From assembly GCA_963920635.1 (NCBI GenBank), contig OY987299.1, positions 126,171,373 to 126,235,372 on the forward strand: a stretch of 64,000 nucleotides of DNA. Reading direction: 5' to 3'. Source of the DNA: Pseudeuparius sepicola. Its lineage: Eukaryota > Arthropoda > Insecta > Coleoptera > Anthribidae. Numbering within the stretch: the stretch's first letter is position 1; every line of letters begins with the position of its first letter. The position numbers were made by a program, and so were the translations under genes. Positions 63,385 through 64,000 of this stretch are shown here, piece by piece. The notes under the pieces were generated by a model that saw nothing but the letters and a program-made list of their open reading frames with translations, ran no database searches and was not told the origin of the DNA.

Positions 63385-64000
63385 CAGTGGCGTAACTAGC
63401 TTTGAGTGGACCCTGTATCAAAGGCTAAGCCAATAAGTATTTTTGTGAAACATAAAATAGTTTATTTCTCTATAAAAACAAAAACAAAAAAATGTTTACC
63501 CACACAAAATAAAAAACATACTTAAATAATAAACATATCAAAACAAAATCACAAAAGAAACAATAATTCTTTAGATTTAAAAAATAATTACCTACTCACA
63601 AAATAAAATAATATTTTCTTTTCGTCGGCAAACTGATCTTTTCTTCATTTATGGGTACCTACACTGCGGTCTATATTTAATGGGGCTAAATTACTTAGTC
63701 GGTCTTTTACCATATTGGTATGTAACCAAGTTATAATAATTCTTTTAAGTGAAAAAGAATATATATTTCCGCCGATGCATTGCTTATCGGGAAACTGGCA
63801 AGTATGCTCAAAAATTTTCTTGCCGTTGTCGCGATGCGACTTCGTACTGTTGTTATTGAGAAACTAAGGAAAATATACTAAAAACGCTCTTTAATTGAAA
63901 ACAGTATTTGCATTTTACACACACAAATCCTAAATTTAAATAGATAGAAATTACATAAAGTTAGGCATCTGTCACAAATTATGACATTTCTGCCGGACAT
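63385..64000 (-). mobile_element. hAT element, one end, running out of the window
   Basis: CAGTGGCGTAACTAG at 63385 is a hAT terminal repeat, similar to that of 23570-25074. Upstream on the minus strand lies a transposase C-terminus. The other end is beyond the window, if it exists. Confidence 0.7.
63663..63850 (-). pseudogene. hAT transposase C-terminal fragment
   Basis: The minus strand reads FPISNASAE and, after a frameshift near 63765, SLKRIIITWLHTNMVKDRLS and NLAPLNIDRSV. This is the hAT dimerisation motif (xSNAxAERSFSxLKxIKxWLRxTMxxxRLSxLAxLxI). The group differs from the one at 10.2 kb. The frameshift and the missing ERSFS indicate a pseudogene. The catalytic core would lie beyond 64000. 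Confidence 0.65.

Overview
The window is AT-rich eukaryotic DNA, most likely from an insect. It contains arthropod-type mobile elements: Penelope-like elements with hammerhead motifs, hAT and mariner elements, a Polinton relic, an RTE-like tail with tandem CCGCCATCTTGG units, and many foldback elements with TACAGG or TACAGTG ends and TA target sites. The order cannot be fixed from the sequence. I found no host gene exon that I can name. The non-repetitive parts look like intergenic or intronic DNA of a large genome, with short GC-rich islands that may be old conserved non-coding DNA.

Layout. 1-11 kb: foldbacks, a copy of a 10-bp-TSD element, and a decayed hAT element. 11-14 kb: a candidate promoter with GAA/TTC repeats, a solo-LTR-like block and a 5S rRNA-derived fragment. 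14-20 kb: a 1.2 kb foldback, a Polinton relic (protease and capsid-like genes, both frameshifted) and an intact-ended 10-bp-TSD element. 20-23 kb: decayed Penelope-like elements of two families. 23.5-26.4 kb: a large foldback split by an hAT element that itself holds two small foldbacks; its loop has acidic exon-like sequence. 26.5-33.6 kb: diverged tandem-like duplications of non-coding DNA mixed with foldbacks, a hairpin-array element, a Penelope tail and a short THAP-exon element. 34-42 kb: five foldbacks in a row and a Penelope hammerhead fragment. 42-46 kb: a Crypton-like relic and featureless AT-rich DNA. 45.8-49.2 kb: a TACAGTGTGG element holding four further insertions. 49-55 kb: more foldbacks, one with a mariner transposase relic, short near-perfect hairpins and an RTE-like tail. 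55.6-60.1 kb: an element with a repeated CCTAATTTCGGAT motif, split by a 3.6 kb mariner-superfamily transposon. 61.9-64 kb: a second LTR-like block, a TIR element containing a tRNA-like cloverleaf, and an hAT end.

The only complete protein-coding gene I can support is the mariner-superfamily transposase at 56868-58192 (minus strand, three exons, 355 residues, all three catalytic Asp present). Its element has matching 36-bp ends and a TA duplication, so it looks young. It carries a nested palindrome whose two 355-bp arms look identical by eye. Other coding sequence is broken: Penelope GIY-YIG domains, hAT C-termini, Polinton genes, a mariner C-terminus, a Crypton-like N-terminus and one THAP first exon.
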